A stretch of DNA of 54,723 nt. Source: Emmonsiellopsis sp. PD_33. Taxonomy: Eukaryota; Ascomycota; Eurotiomycetes; Onygenales; Ajellomycetaceae. Where the stretch lies: contig JANTQF010000232.1 in NCBI GenBank assembly GCA_032988165.1, forward strand, positions 1 through 54,723, given 5' to 3'. This document shows, in pieces, positions 22,531-34,022 of the stretch. Under the pieces are notes generated by a model. The model was not told where the DNA came from. It saw only the letters and a list, made by a program, of their open reading frames with translations, and made no database searches. Made by a program: the position numbers and the translations under genes. How positions within the stretch are numbered: the stretch's first letter is position 1; the number at the start of each line of letters is the position of its first letter.

Positions 22531-25405
22531 TATGAGGTCAGTGGTAAGTACACGGACATGGATGGAGTATTCTTGGCATCGATGTATCAGTTGGAACATA
22601 AATAGCCTGCCTATAATTGAGAATGTGGACGAAGACAAAGGTGATGTCGTCGTCGTTGTTTTGCTCAAGCTTCGATGGTTGAGGTCTGGGGCAAGCTCTG
22701 GGTGATTACGTCATCACGATAAAGATGCTTGGCACTCCGATAAGAAAGCCATGTCGATGACGTAGACGGAAAAATTGGCTTGTCAATACCATCAAATTCA
22801 ATAACATCACAGCTGGGGATTCAGAATGGCAGACTGGTTATATGCGTGGCATCCCGAGATGCAGCCAGCTTTGGCAATTCTCTGCATTGGTGTCTAGGGC
22901 CGGGTAGCTATGCATATCCAAGTGTCTGCAGCAACTGTGGATATCCTGTTTGTATGCTGATTACATACTTCGTATTGGTTCCAGCAAGCTTCTCCCACAC
23001 TCCCATCTAGGTTCAAATGCATGCTCGTATTACACGGCACTAATCCTTAATTCCGCTTGATAATCTTTGAAACTTCTATTAACTGGCTGACTGGCTCCAA
23101 AACCAACCCTGTTCCAGACCAGCACGGGCAGACGACTTATTTTTCAAGATATGACATTGATGACCTTGAAAATTCCCCCCCTTGGAAACATATACGAAGC
23201 ATGAGAAGAGTGAGAGGAGAAAGTAGGTCTGTGGATGGCAATATATTAGATAAATCATCAATACTAATTTCCCTTCTATTTCGTCTGATAGCTGGGCTGA
23301 GGAAGAAATCGGCAGTGAAGACAGAGCTCAAGATCCATCATTAAATCAGTTGGGTGACTACGAAGATATTTATTGATCAGTACTGGATATATATGAACCG
23401 GGGATGCACGGGCGAATGGGGAATCCTCAACGTCTGCAATGGACAGGTGCTTTGCTGTGGCTGGTCAGGCCTGCAGAACGCACCGGCAGCAGCGCCAAAT
23501 ATCTGCCAACCCTGAACATATTGCATCTCCAACCGGAAGCGGAAAATAAGGAGATTACACCCACGAGGCCGGCCCCCGTGTAGTATTTCCGGTGGTGGCA
23601 AAGATGCGGATAGAATGAAGAGGTAATCCAGTGGCACTTTACGCCAGGCAATTGACTAGTTAGCTAATAAGTAGCGAATTTAATTGTGTCCCGTGGCCTT
23701 TTATCGGCAAGGTTCTGGGCTGGCCAGGATGGGATTGCCTCACCATCGCGTCGATATCGGAGCACGCAAGCAGGGCGAGCAGCCAAGTTGGCTAGCTAGG
23801 GTTTGCGCCATCGTCATCCTCTGTGCCTGATAAGTTGATCACAATGATGCTCTGTTTCCTGTATCTGCGGAGACCGCCATGACGCTATGGGATGGAGCGG
23901 GACTACATGGACTGGCTATTGGCATTAATTACCCCCGTTCGTTTACCCCGTCTCCATCGTGACTACGGCTATCAGGGCAACGAGAGACCCGGCACGCCAT
24001 AAGGAAGAAGAGGCGGGGGATATCACCATACCCCATTCCTGGACAGAACCTGCTGCCGGGGAGCCACCGTTAACTCTCCAGCTAACGAAGCATCTTATTA
24101 ACCGTGTCTTGCCTACGTGATCGACACGCTGGGACTGCTCGCCCCAGTTCAAGCCAGACTTGCAGAGCCAAAATGAGCCTATCCAGGCCAATGCCGGCGG
24201 CCATTGGCTGCGCTGCTTTGTCCCCGCCGCGCAACTGACCCCCATCCAGGCTATCCACGTCGATGGGACCGGGGCAGACTAGGAGGTTGCTGTGCTGTGC
24301 TGCGCTGTGCTGTGCTGCTGATGGTCGATGGAGCAGGCCAAGAGGTGACACTTTGGGCACGGCTCTGCTCTCCTAGCCTCTTGAGAACGACTAGCTGCTC
24401 TGGATGCTGGCGTCCCTCAGGATAAATAGCTGGACAATGTTCCCTATCCGCCGTCTCCCTCTTGTGGCCCGCTTGCAGGACTGCTGTTGACCTTGACCCT
24501 GACCGCTCTCTGTGCCGGGGAGGTGACTTGTTGATTGCCACACGGATTGTTTTCGGTAAGTGGCCTTCTGCGGCAGAACAGGGTTCAGACGCTTTGTTCG
24601 GCGTTCGTTCTGTTGGTTTCGGCGTTTCTTTGGCTCCAGCATTCCCTTCTTTGCAGTGCTGTCTGCGGCGTGTTCCGCTGCAGGTACCCAGAAGTGCTTC
24701 CCCGTACAGATTTGGCGGGCAGGTACCTGGAGTGACATCAGGCAGCGTGTCCAGAAAGTTCCAGGCGCAGATCCACCAGACTCGCCTCCTGCTTAGCTCA
24801 GCACGGCCATCCGGGCATTTAACCAGAGTCATCCGCTCTTCTTCTTCTTCTTCTGCTTTGATTCCTTGTTGCTCGCGATTCTGTGATTCCTGCTGCCCTT
24901 GGGCGTTCATTGTCTGCGTTCTCACTCTCTCCCCGTCCCTAGTTCCTCTCTCCTCTAGCTCCCAGCAAAGCAGACGCCTCCCAACCGCACCGCCCCTGGG
25001 TCTGCCGGCCTGCCTCTCCGCTGCGCTCATCAGCTCGTAACCGTTCTCTGCTGGGGCTGTTGACCTATTCCTACTATCCGGTTTGTGCTCCCAGCTTCAC
25101 GCAGTCATGGGCTGTAGGGCGTGGATTTGCCCAACCGCTGTCCTGCCAGCTGTCCAGTCTGCCTTGAGGCATGACGCATCATCACGGCAATAGTTCACCC
25201 GGCTAACCTCACCCTATTTCTCAGCTGCCTCATCCCTCTCCCGCCTCGTCTTCAGCTCTTCCAAGCTTGCAAAACTCTCCAACCCCCTCGTCACTGTCTT
25301 TATCTCCACCTATAACCACTCCCTAAGCCGATACCGGCAGCTCCTATCCACCAACCCCTACGTCACCTACCACTACATAACTCCACCACCTACATCCAAA
25401 TCAAA
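22531..25405. other. Intergenic between divergent genes
   Basis: Separates the minus-strand 937-residue gene from the plus-strand AN1 gene. Frames at 24251-25030 (minus, 259 codons) and 24462-25040 (plus, 192 codons) overlap each other and have no recognisable domain; they reflect the high GC of this stretch. From about 25200 to 25400 the plus strand is C/T-rich, as expected of a fungal promoter and leader. Confidence 0.4.
22706..22763. promoter_or_regulatory. Two CRE-like bZIP sites
   Basis: TTACGTCA at 22706-22713, inside a near-palindrome TGATTACGTCATCA, and TGACGTAG at 22758-22765. Both are close to the CRE/ATF consensus TGACGTCA and 45 bases apart, about 450-500 bp upstream of the 937-residue gene. 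Binding is inferred from the words only. Confidence 0.35.
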
Positions 25406-25627
25406 ATGGCACCCCCCCGGAAACCCCGCTGCAACTTCAAGGAGTGCAAGGAATTCGCACAGCGCATCGTCGGTGACTGCGGTTTCTGCAACGGCCACTT
25501 CTGCGGCAAGCACCGCATGCTGGAATCGCACGCCTGCAGCGGACTGGAGGATTGCAAGAAGGAGAGCCATGAGCGGAATGCGGAGCGGCTAAACTCCGAA
25601 CGGACTACGGTTATTAAGGGGGTATAG
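25406..25627 (+). CDS. Small AN1-type zinc finger protein
   Basis: 73 residues, single exon, good start context (TCAAAATGGC). Nearly the whole protein is an AN1 finger: C9, C14, C25, C28, C33, H36, H42 and C44 fit the AN1 pattern, with CX4C as the first pair. The tail is Glu/Arg/Ser-rich. AN1 fingers occur in ubiquitin- and proteasome-linked stress proteins; small AN1-only proteins are common in filamentous fungi. A specific role cannot be assigned from the sequence. The preceding leader is CT-rich. Confidence 0.9.
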   Translation: MAPPRKPRCNFKECKEFAQRIVGDCGFCNGHFCGKHRMLESHACSGLEDCKKESHERNAERLNSERTTVIKGV

Positions 25628-26918
25628 TTGGAGGATGTCTTTTTTATGCGCCAGCTCGGCTGTTGCGGGTTCGGGGAAAGGAAGTGAATCGCTTGGCTGG
25701 CCACGAGTGTTCTCTGGCTAGTTAGGTTGTGTGCTTGTTCGGCTGGACTGGTGATGAAATGAGCATGCTGGAGGTTGACGACTGCTTCAATCTTGCCTCA
25801 TGAGCGCCGGAACGGACATGGACCGGGATCCTGCCATAAAAGTGTCCTCATGGGCACGAGAAGGGAATCAGCCAGCATGGCTGAAACCACACACCGCTTT
25901 TCTTCAAGGGTGCCCAAAAACTGGCTCTCTGCCACCCTGTCCTGGTTCTCTCGACACTGCCATTCGACCAGCCCAATATTCACCACACTTCAGCCCGTTC
26001 GTTCCGCTCGCCCCAACCCCCCACGGATCCGCCTACGACCAATCGACCCAACGGAACTTGAATAACCATCCCTCCCCTCCATATCTATCCCATCCCCAAG
26101 GACGCGTCCACCCGTCCTTCCTTGCCGCTCCCCGTCTTCTTGCTCCTTCTGCTTCTTCCCGCGCGAAACGATTGCATGGCGTCTGGTTATTATTCCCCCT
26201 TATTCTTCCTGCTCTTCAAGCCCTCGTTTGTCCCTTTTGTGTTTTCGCTGCTGCTGGTGGTTGTGTTGTGGCTTTGTTTGTTCCTTTCCCCCTCGCGAGC
26301 TATCTATCTATTAAATACCTATTATTACTATTACTATTGCTACTATTATTATTCTTGGATATCACCTACAGTATACCATGTCATACCATATTAAATGAAT
26401 GCGATTGGATCTGTTTCGGATATGAAGAAAGGCGTGGGAAGATATGTACCAATGGATACTTCTTATCTTTTACACTGCATATTACCCCCCGAGTCATTTC
26501 AAATGGGAAATCATTTAACTATAAAAACGCCTAATGTACATTTCATTTGTAAACTCCGCACATAATATTTCATGATAGTCGAACATCCGACATCCAACAT
26601 CGACACGAACAAACGAAGACAAAGAAAGACTCCCGGGAGGAGGCGTATGGAATGTAGTTGGTTATTTCTTTCACACGCATAATCCGTTTCACCTCCCGTC
26701 TCGTCCTTGGGGGCGGAAGCACGGGAATAGGAAGGAGGGAGGGTGGGATGGGTATGATATATCCCCCACGATCCCCCGTCATATACTGTCAGATGGAATA
26801 AACGGGGCGTTCGCTCCGTAATGTATTTTTTCCCCCGAGGATCCAATCGTACAGAAATAAACAGCTGACGAAAGAATACATAACATTCGACTGTTTGGTG
26901 TAGGTAGGGTACGTGGTG
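25628..26918. other. Convergent intergenic spacer
   Basis: Between the 3' ends of the AN1 gene and the FAM32A gene. A 244-codon plus frame (25800-26534) crosses CT-rich and TTA-repeat sequence (TATTACTATT runs around 26318-26355) and is a composition artefact. No gene recognised. Confidence 0.45.
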
Positions 26919-27620
26919 TTATCCCGGTCCGATGCGAGGCCTGTTCCAATGGAGAGAATTGTTAGTTATGTGTTTTACAGCACGCACGCTTCCGCGAAAG
27001 AGGATAAGAAGGGCATGATGGTGCGGAGGGGTGTTTGGCCGAGGCCGGGGGATGATTTCGAGGCGGAAAGCGGAGAGTGGAACGTACATGTCATGATGCT
27101 CGCTCAGATTACTCAGATATTTATTCAGCTCCTCCACGCGCTCCTTGTGCGTCTTGACGCCTTCGCGTTTGAGGCGTTCGTCGAGCTGTCAACCAAGAGC
27201 AACAGGGGTATTAGTTAGCTTGGTCATGTCCGGGGAATTTTGCTAGACAATCAATCGCATGCAAGCATGCAAATAAAACGAGTGAGTGAGTGAGTGACTG
27301 AGTAGACATACCCTCTTCCTCCTAACCTCCTCATACCTCCTCTCCGCCTCCGTCTTCCCAACAACCGCAGCCCCCTCGCTCACCCCGCGACTTTGACTCC
27401 CACTCCGACTCCGACTCCCCTCACCCTCCTCCCCCCCCTCCTCCCCCTCACGTTTCCCATCCACCTTCTCCTCTCCCACTCTCTCCCCCTCAGCCTCCTT
27501 ATCTTTATCCTTCTTAACCTTCTTCTTCTTCTTCTTCCCAACCCTTCCATCAAGCACGCCCGCCGCGCCCTTGATCTTCAACTTCCCGCCGCCGCTGACG
27601 TATTCGTCTGCTGGCGCCAT
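26919..27620 (-). CDS. FAM32A / DUF1754 family protein
   Basis: Exons 27620-27312, 27185-27088 and 26940-26919 join to 142 residues; introns have GTATGT and GTACGT donors and CAG acceptors. The N-terminal motif KLKIKGAAGVLDGRVGKKKKKK and the C-terminal block ERRYEEVRRKR / LDERLKREGVKTHKERVEEL frame a Glu/Gly/Ser-rich low-complexity middle. This order is diagnostic of the FAM32A family, nuclear proteins; human FAM32A is known from spliceosome structures as a factor that stabilises 3' splice-site docking. The last coding exon is only 22 bases and encodes PRIGPG after the split Met. Splice sites and family ends agree, so the model is strong. Confidence 0.9.
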
Positions 27621-28226
27621 GTTGGTATCAGTCTGGTATTGCGGATTTTCCGCGCACGGTACGGGTCAGTTATTGAGGGGGTGTAGTAGGCATTGTCGAC
27701 GGATTGGCGAGTTTGTCCGTTCGTTCGAGCGTTGGCGGGATCGTTGATGTGCATCTGGAGGGAGTTCGTGGGAGAGGTTGGCTGGGTGGAGATTACATAA
27801 GCAATGGAACGTCATCCTGGACGTCAGAGTGGACGCAGGATGTGGAATCCTCACGCGCTATGTTCGCCTGAAAAGCTCTTGAGGGATTGTTGAGGTATGT
27901 GCACATTGTTTCAGAATGGCATTCTACCGTCTCGGTTGAAAATTATTTCCACTTTCTACTCAGGTTTTTTTGGGGGGAGATCTCCCAAACCCGTGGACTA
28001 ACCACTGGAGAGCCCCTTACAAGAGGGGGATATCTCGCGGCTTATAAGATTCCATTATGCTAGTAATATCAGAGTCCATCAAATAGAGAAGTGAATAAAA
28101 CCCCACCCAATATCGGCCCAAAACTCCTTCATCTTTTCAGAAACAAAGGGAAAAAACCTTTCATCAAGAACATAAACTCTAACAAGAATGGTATGGTATA
28201 ATAAAACGAGCCGGGCTATTCGTGCC
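27621..28226. other. Short intergenic spacer
   Basis: 606 bases between two minus-strand genes (PTPA activator 3' end and FAM32A start). No gene seen; it should hold the FAM32A promoter. Confidence 0.5.
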
Positions 28227-29495
28227 TTAATCAAAAGGAATCGGGCGCAACGTTGACCCCCCAACCCTCTTCCGCATCTCCTCACCTGCTGCAACGGCAC
28301 TGGGGACCTTAATCCCACAGCAGTCGCCCCAGTAATCTGTTTCGTGAGAGTGATCATGTGCATGATCATGCCCATCCCCATTCCCATTAAGCTCTGATTC
28401 ATCCTTCCGCTCGCCCATCCCCTCCGCGGCAGGAATCAACCCGCCAAACATGAAATGCTGCATAATAGGCAATTTCCCAAGCACCTCCTTGACAAACATC
28501 TTCTTCATCCCGTCCTCGACCTTTTGCCAGTTCTTAGCTCCAGATATGTCGTCCAGCATGGGACTGTGCCAGCGGAGGCCCTTGACAGTCTTCACGCTAT
28601 CGACCCATCGCACCTGCTCTAGATATATATAGTTATCGCCTTCTTCGTCCAAAATGGCGTTGTTGTGGATGCCTAGTGGCGTGATGTAATGGTGGCCGAC
28701 TAGCTGGGCGGAGCCGAAAAGGAAGGGAAGGAAATGGTAGTCATCAAGTCCCCAGACGCCATGAGAGCCAGCAGGTTCGAGATAGTAGGTCGATTGGATG
28801 CGGCGCATGAGATGCATATAACGAACGTACACGCGAAGAACGAGGACGGGGAAATCCTGCCTTTGAAGTAACCCTAACTGATATAGACAGAGTAGCCACA
28901 TCATGAAATTCAACTCGTGTCCGGAGCCATAATCAAGGCGGCTACGGGAGCCCAACGAGTTTACTAGGTATGTCGATATCTCGTCCACCGCTTTTGTATC
29001 TTCCAAGCCAATTATCTCATGCTGCCAAGACGGACTCTGTGACTCCACATCGTCGAAGAGCGAGCGGAAGGCAGGGTTACCGAATCGAGATCCATTTTGA
29101 TCAAGAGATGGATGTCTGTCGACCAGCGCCTCTATTGACGAGAGGATGGTGAGGATCTTGTTGATGATGGGCGACGAGGGGATTTTGTCGATGGACGAAA
29201 TGGGCTTGTATCTGACGCTATCGGAGAGGTTGAAGGTGAAGGCGAGGATTAGGGTATACGTAGGAGAGGACAGGAATGCTTCATGGTCCCTTTGGGATAA
29301 TATACGAGGTACAGGACGAGTATATTGGATTGATTCTCGGCTTGGTGGGTTAGGGAGGTCTGGTGTTGAAGGCGGGGGATCCTGGGTTGGCGGAGCCCCT
29401 CTTTGGCGGGCTTTCCCTCCGGGTCTCGTCAGTTTTTTGGACAGATCTATTTTTGTGGTCGGGCTCGAAGCGGACTGTTGCTGTATTGACGACAT
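28227..29495 (-). CDS. Serine/threonine phosphatase 2A activator (PTPA/RRD), peptidyl-prolyl isomerase
   Basis: 422 residues in one exon. It carries the PTPA fold landmarks: YKPISSIDKIP..SPIINKIL in the first third, ELNFMMWLLCLYQLG mid-protein, the signature WGLDDYHFLPFLFGSAQL, and MQHFMFGGLIP. PTPA/Rrd proteins bind the PP2A catalytic subunit with ATP and Mg, help activate it, and have prolyl isomerase activity. The N-terminal 60 residues are Pro-rich and the C-terminal extension carries a His/Asp-rich linker (DGHDHAHDHSHE) then WGDCCGIKVPS. Fungi have two paralogues (Rrd1 and Rrd2 types); I could not decide which this is. The gene stands alone upstream of FAM32A on the same strand. Confidence 0.93.
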   Translation of the reverse strand: MSSIQQQSASSPTTKIDLSKKLTRPGGKARQRGAPPTQDPPPSTPDLPNPPSRESIQYTRPVPRILSQRDHEAFLSSPTYTLILAFTFNLSDSVRYKPISSIDKIPSSPIINKILTILSSIEALVDRHPSLDQNGSRFGNPAFRSLFDDVESQSPSWQHEIIGLEDTKAVDEISTYLVNSLGSRSRLDYGSGHELNFMMWLLCLYQLGLLQRQDFPVLVLRVYVRYMHLMRRIQSTYYLEPAGSHGVWGLDDYHFLPFLFGSAQLVGHHYITPLGIHNNAILDEEGDNYIYLEQVRWVDSVKTVKGLRWHSPMLDDISGAKNWQKVEDGMKKMFVKEVLGKLPIMQHFMFGGLIPAAEGMGERKDESELNGNGDGHDHAHDHSHETDYWGDCCGIKVPSAVAAGEEMRKRVGGSTLRPIPFD

Positions 29496-29806
29496 GATTA
29501 GTTTTTCCTGTCCCGTAAAAGGAGTAAAAGGAGTAGCTTGACGATTGTTGCAGGTGTTTGGAGTTTCGTGAAGTCCGCCTGCATGCGGGAGAAGTCATTA
29601 CTAAGCAGTTTATGGACCTCCAGTGGTCCGTGCGCCGATCCACGACGGGAGGCTGAAACTTTAAATTCTTTTCGGACTAGCGCGGCTCTGGTCTTGGCAA
29701 TATTGACAACTTTCTGTGAACTTCAACTTCAAGCATGATTGTGCAATGGACAGATGGTGAATGCTTTCTTGATTATACTCCCTCCTTTATCTATTTATCG
29801 GGTTAC
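29496..29806. other. Short spacer before the FAD-oxidase gene end
   Basis: 311 bases separating the PTPA start from the FAD-oxidase stop, both on the minus strand. It probably contains the PTPA promoter and the FAD-oxidase terminator. Nothing specific seen. Confidence 0.5.
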
Positions 29807-31599
29807 CTATGTTTGTCCAATTGGAGCATAAAAGCTAAACTTTCCCTTGGGGTCATATTTTTTCTTCAATGCTCGAAGACGGTCCTGGCGCCACGCTTCA
29901 CCGCCATACCATTCCCGGGGTGTCTCATCTCCAAATGCATAGTTCACATATGCATGCAACTCCTTCCGGCCGCTTCCCTCGTGGAGGATTTCGCGTAGCT
30001 GCATGCCCAATTTCTCAGCCTTCTTATCCAGTGCTTCGTCGACAGGTGCATAGCTGACAAACGGGGCGACGAGAAGATTGTCATCTCGATAGGCAAAGGC
30101 TGTGGATTCGCTGTCAACCTCTTTCATACCCTGCAGAGAGTAGCCCTCGAACAAGAAGATCGAATTGGAAAATGAAGAAGCCCTGTTAGCCTCGGAGGCG
30201 AATAGATTGTATGCCTTCTTTTGGGCCGCGACATTGTATGACTCGAGATAGATGGGGAAGCGAGTGTTTGAGAATCCGGCATGTTGACACGGCAGAGAAG
30301 TGTCGGCAACCTGGGTCCATCCAGCGAGATCCTTATAAGTTCCACCAATTGGTTCGACGGACAGCGGCCTAATGTCATGGAAAGGCTTTGTGATGGTCGA
30401 ATCGACAGAACTTACGCCTTCTTGGATAATGTAGAACAGGATGACCGGCTAGGGAACATAATATGGTAAGCTTGGTTCATAACGAGTTATACCATGCTTC
30501 CTTACCTTGTCTGGGTCTACGTCGGGAATATTCATCCAGTATGACCAGTTGATGATGTCCACGGGCTGTTTACCTTCCTGGAGTAAATGCTCGTTGGCGG
30601 CTTGGTAAACGGCCTCGACCTTATCCCCACTAAAGGTAAGAATCTCGATAGCCCAATCGCGGTGCTTGATATCAAATATCTTTGTTGTGACCGAAGTAAC
30701 GATGCCAAAGTTATGGCCCGCACCTTTCATCGCCCACCAGAGGTCGGAATCTGGCTTGATTGTTTTCAACTCCCCGTTTGCTAGCACAACATCCATTGAA
30801 ACGAACTGGTCCGCAATAAGTCCATGGCGTCCCTGGAGCCAGCCGTGCCCACCTCCAAGGCCTGGTCCAAGCAAGCTAACACACTCACAGGCTCCAGTCA
30901 CTATACCTCAAAAGGTCAGCTTCAACCCCCAAAGTTAGGCACGCAAGGGAGTTCATGTGTATCGAGTTGTATAGACATACCTGTTTGTTTTCCAGCATCC
31001 CAAAGTGCGTCAGTGACGAGCTTGGACATGGTTCCACCTCCTATCTTGGCCGTTTTCCCATCTTGCGCAATCTCAACACTACTCAACTGCCGCATATATA
31101 TCTCAATGCCATATTCCATCTCCCCCATTGTGGTGATTGCTCCGTGTCCGCCCCCGTAAGCGAGGAAGGGGACTTTATGCTTATTTGCGGATTTCACCTG
31201 ACCAACCGTTGGCGTGATTAGTATTACCTACAGATCAACCCCCAAAAGAAAAGAAGCAAAAGGAAACGAAGCAAGTGAAGAAGGGAAGGAAATACAACTC
31301 ACCGTCTGGGCAACATCCTCCGGGATACCAGGAACCACGACGACGTTCACTTTGGGTGCTTCGAGGACAGACCACCGTGCCGATGTTGCTTCGAACTCGT
31401 CCGAACCCGAGAAATATATCTCTGCGGTCGGTGATAACTTTTCTTCAAGCTCGTTCTTTAGCTCATCAAGCCAATCATTTTCTTGCCCGCGGGCGTCGTC
31501 GACCGAGCTAGTGGTTTGGGAAGCTTGTACGGTTTGAGTAGCCGTGCTTCCAACCCATGCAACCAAAGCCAAGATGGCTCCGACTGTGAACTGACGCAT
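29807..31599 (-). CDS. Secreted berberine-bridge-type FAD-linked oxidoreductase
   Basis: Exons 31599-31303, 31197-30981, 30900-30506 and 30448-29807 join to 516 residues with GT-AG introns. Residues 1-26 form a signal peptide (RQFTVGAILALVAWVGSTA). The FAD-binding PCMH domain includes KVPFLAYGGGHG (H117 is the likely 8-alpha-histidyl FAD site), GACECVSLLGPGLGGGHG (C176 is a candidate second flavin bond, by analogy with BBE) and LWWAMKGAGHNFGIV. The C-terminal BBE module reads YVNYAFGD...YDPKGKFSFY. Such enzymes oxidise sugars, alkaloids or polyketide intermediates and are common tailoring genes in fungal metabolite clusters. It diverges from the acyltransferase gene across a 2.4-kb spacer. 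The substrate cannot be told. No breaks were seen. Confidence 0.92.
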
Positions 31600-31670
31600 C
31601 TCTCAGGAACTGCAAAGTGAAGGCGCTGCAATGCACATTAGACTCTGAGGAGAGGGCGAAAACCGAGCCA

Positions 31671-31678
31671 TATTTATT
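31671..31678 (-). promoter_or_regulatory. TATA-like box of the FAD-oxidase gene
   Basis: AATAAATA on the minus strand, about 75 bases before the ATG at 31599. Inferred from position and word only. Confidence 0.3.
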
Positions 31679-33940
31679 AGAGCGAACTTTGAGAGGAAGG
31701 CGTACTCCGCAGTCGGCCGCGCTTTGTCACTCCCTAGATCCCTGAATTATTAAATTCCCTTGTCCCTGACCATGCTGACGAATCTTGCATCTGGCCATGA
31801 TCAAGCCGCAGCATTAAATGCCTGGCCCATCAACCTGCGCTCCACCGCTTAGAACTTTCCCCTCGGTAGGGCCATGGGCTCTGGCTGACTATCGGACCTC
31901 TCATATCATCTCGCATATGTATCGTGCCCTTTCTACGAACCCTTTCTTCCAACTTTCTCTTGGGTCCAATCCTGTCCTATCAAGGATTCATACATTGAGC
32001 GAGAATTCCTCTTAGTAAACGGTGCTAAAATTCTGTGGTTTTTAGATGGCAATCAACTAGATATACCGGCCATATAGAACAACACCTCATCAATGCAACC
32101 ATATTCGAACCCACAGGATGAAAACAGCAGATATGTAAAGAGGGTATCGCGCGAGGACTCGAAATGTTCTATATGGTCCCTTTTATAGTTGAGAGTCTAG
32201 CCTCTCAGTACCTTGTCCTTTTCTGTCATGCTGAGTAACATGCCTTGGGGATTGCATTGTGTCTCTATTTCCTAACCCTGTTGGCCAGCAGCACGCCTTC
32301 CGGCCCAGAGGTGCTAGCTACTGCTCAAAAGGCCTTCCGCAAATCAACAATCGAGATATGGAAGCTCCTTGGCATTGGGTTACCTCAGCGTTACTCAGGA
32401 CATATGCATGACTAACTGTTGTACGCAGCCTTCGACCAGATGACTACCTCGTGTGGGTTGGCGTTGTTCGTGGCGCGAGAATTAATTCCTTCTCGCAACA
32501 CTTCACCCTTATCGCTGACGCTCAGGGATAATGTGTGTGTTCGCAGATTCCTTTGCGGCCAATCGATCCTCAGGTATAGCGTGGGAAATGTTGCCCACAG
32601 GCTTGCAAATAATGGCATGACGGCGATGAAGTGGTTGCACTGTCCGTTCATGACCAAGAGTACCAATTCAGGTACGGCACCTTGTAAATTGAAGGGAAAA
32701 GCTCATCCCAGGATATAATTAGAGGAATATTGACTGATACTGAGCCTTCTGCCAAGAGTGATTGGCTCCAAAATACAAGCTGCTGGTTGGGGGGTTTACA
32801 CAATGCTCATTTCATCACTGTAATTGTCGGTGCTGGCGTTCTACCTCCGACTTATAGTATGCAACTGACGGATTCAATAATAGTTCATCCATCTTCGTGT
32901 GTGACATAAAAGCTGACATGAAGAACAGGAAGGCCCTGAGCGGCGCTATCGCGTTCAAATCAATACTAGGTTTGTCATTGTCATTAAAATAACTATTGCC
33001 AGTCTTATAAGGTCAGGACGTTTTCAACCTCCTCATTGGGGACCACCCTCTCTGCGGCGGCATGGCCGCTTGACACGAGCGAGGAGATCAATTGAGGGGT
33101 GTCTTAGCAAGATCTAGGGTCGAGGGACTGCGCTCTCTGATCCCGGACTTGTTGAGATGTGCAGAAACTGGCAAAGATCGTGGGTCAGACTCTAATAGTG
33201 CTCGTTCCTTTGAACCCGCACTATCTTCATCCCGGATACAACCTGACAGGCCTGACCTCCTGACTGTGTATATATGGGGTCTGCATGATGTCTCAAGTGC
33301 GCATTCGAAACTTCTTTTGCGGCTGTACAACCCAGGCTTGGGCGAGGATTGGATGCCGGCATCCCGGTGGACGCGATGTCCATTGGTCGGGGCCGGGTGA
33401 CGAGTGAGATGTTCTAGAAGGCTATTCTGCAAAGTGGGTTTTTCCTATAGAACTAGCGGTCCATGGAAGTAATGTCAAGTTGATATTGATAGCCTGTGTA
33501 GGCTACGAATTAGTATGCGGCGACATGCAAACTTTAGCCCCTTTTTTTCTGTGAGGCTTGACAGAGATGAGAAGATAGGGGCTCGACTGTCATATATTTT
33601 GTGCTCACCATGAGGTAACACTAGATATCGCGTTATGACCTTTTAATTGACTTTAAAACCAAGTACCACCGAAGATGCTTACGCTTATCTACAAGTTTCT
33701 ATCCAAATCGAATCGAGTTATAGTTGTCAGCTCTTTGGTGCAATACTGATTGCCCAGGTTACACGGCGTCTGCGAATCGGTAACTATGATCACGATCGGG
33801 AGGTCAGACAAGTCCAATATTAACTCAATGGGATCGGGATTGAGGATCTGGCAGCGGACCGTAGTTGCAGACCCATCGCCCAAATCAAAATATCTAGGGA
33901 TTGGCGCCATTGACCATTCTCAAAGGCAGAGGCTGCGTAC

Positions 33941-33946
33941 ATAAAA
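33941..33946 (+). promoter_or_regulatory. TATA-like box of the acyltransferase gene
   Basis: ATAAAA about 80 bases before the ATG at 34023, mirroring the spacing on the divergent oxidase gene. Confidence 0.3.
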
Positions 33947-34022
33947 GGCGCATGTAGGCGCACTCTGACCCGCACCAATTTTGATATATGATGACCCAAC
34001 TTGTTTCATACCAGTATACAAA

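Larger units (their letters stand above)
31600..34022. other. Spacer between divergent oxidase and acyltransferase genes
   Basis: 2.4 kb without an intact gene. Frames are short and broken. A plus-strand string at 32814-32840 reads ITVIVGAGV, like the nucleotide-binding start of FAD monooxygenases, but nothing coherent follows. Given the dead synthase nearby, this could hold further relics. Confidence 0.4.

Noticed and set aside
24251..25040. Overlapping frames of 259 (minus) and 192 (plus) codons
   Set aside because: GC-rich sequence lowers stop frequency on both strands; neither frame has a recognisable domain and they shadow each other.
25800..26534. 244-codon plus frame after the AN1 gene
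   Set aside because: It runs through CT-rich sequence and TTA-type repeats giving Leu strings; no domain and it lies in the 3' flank.
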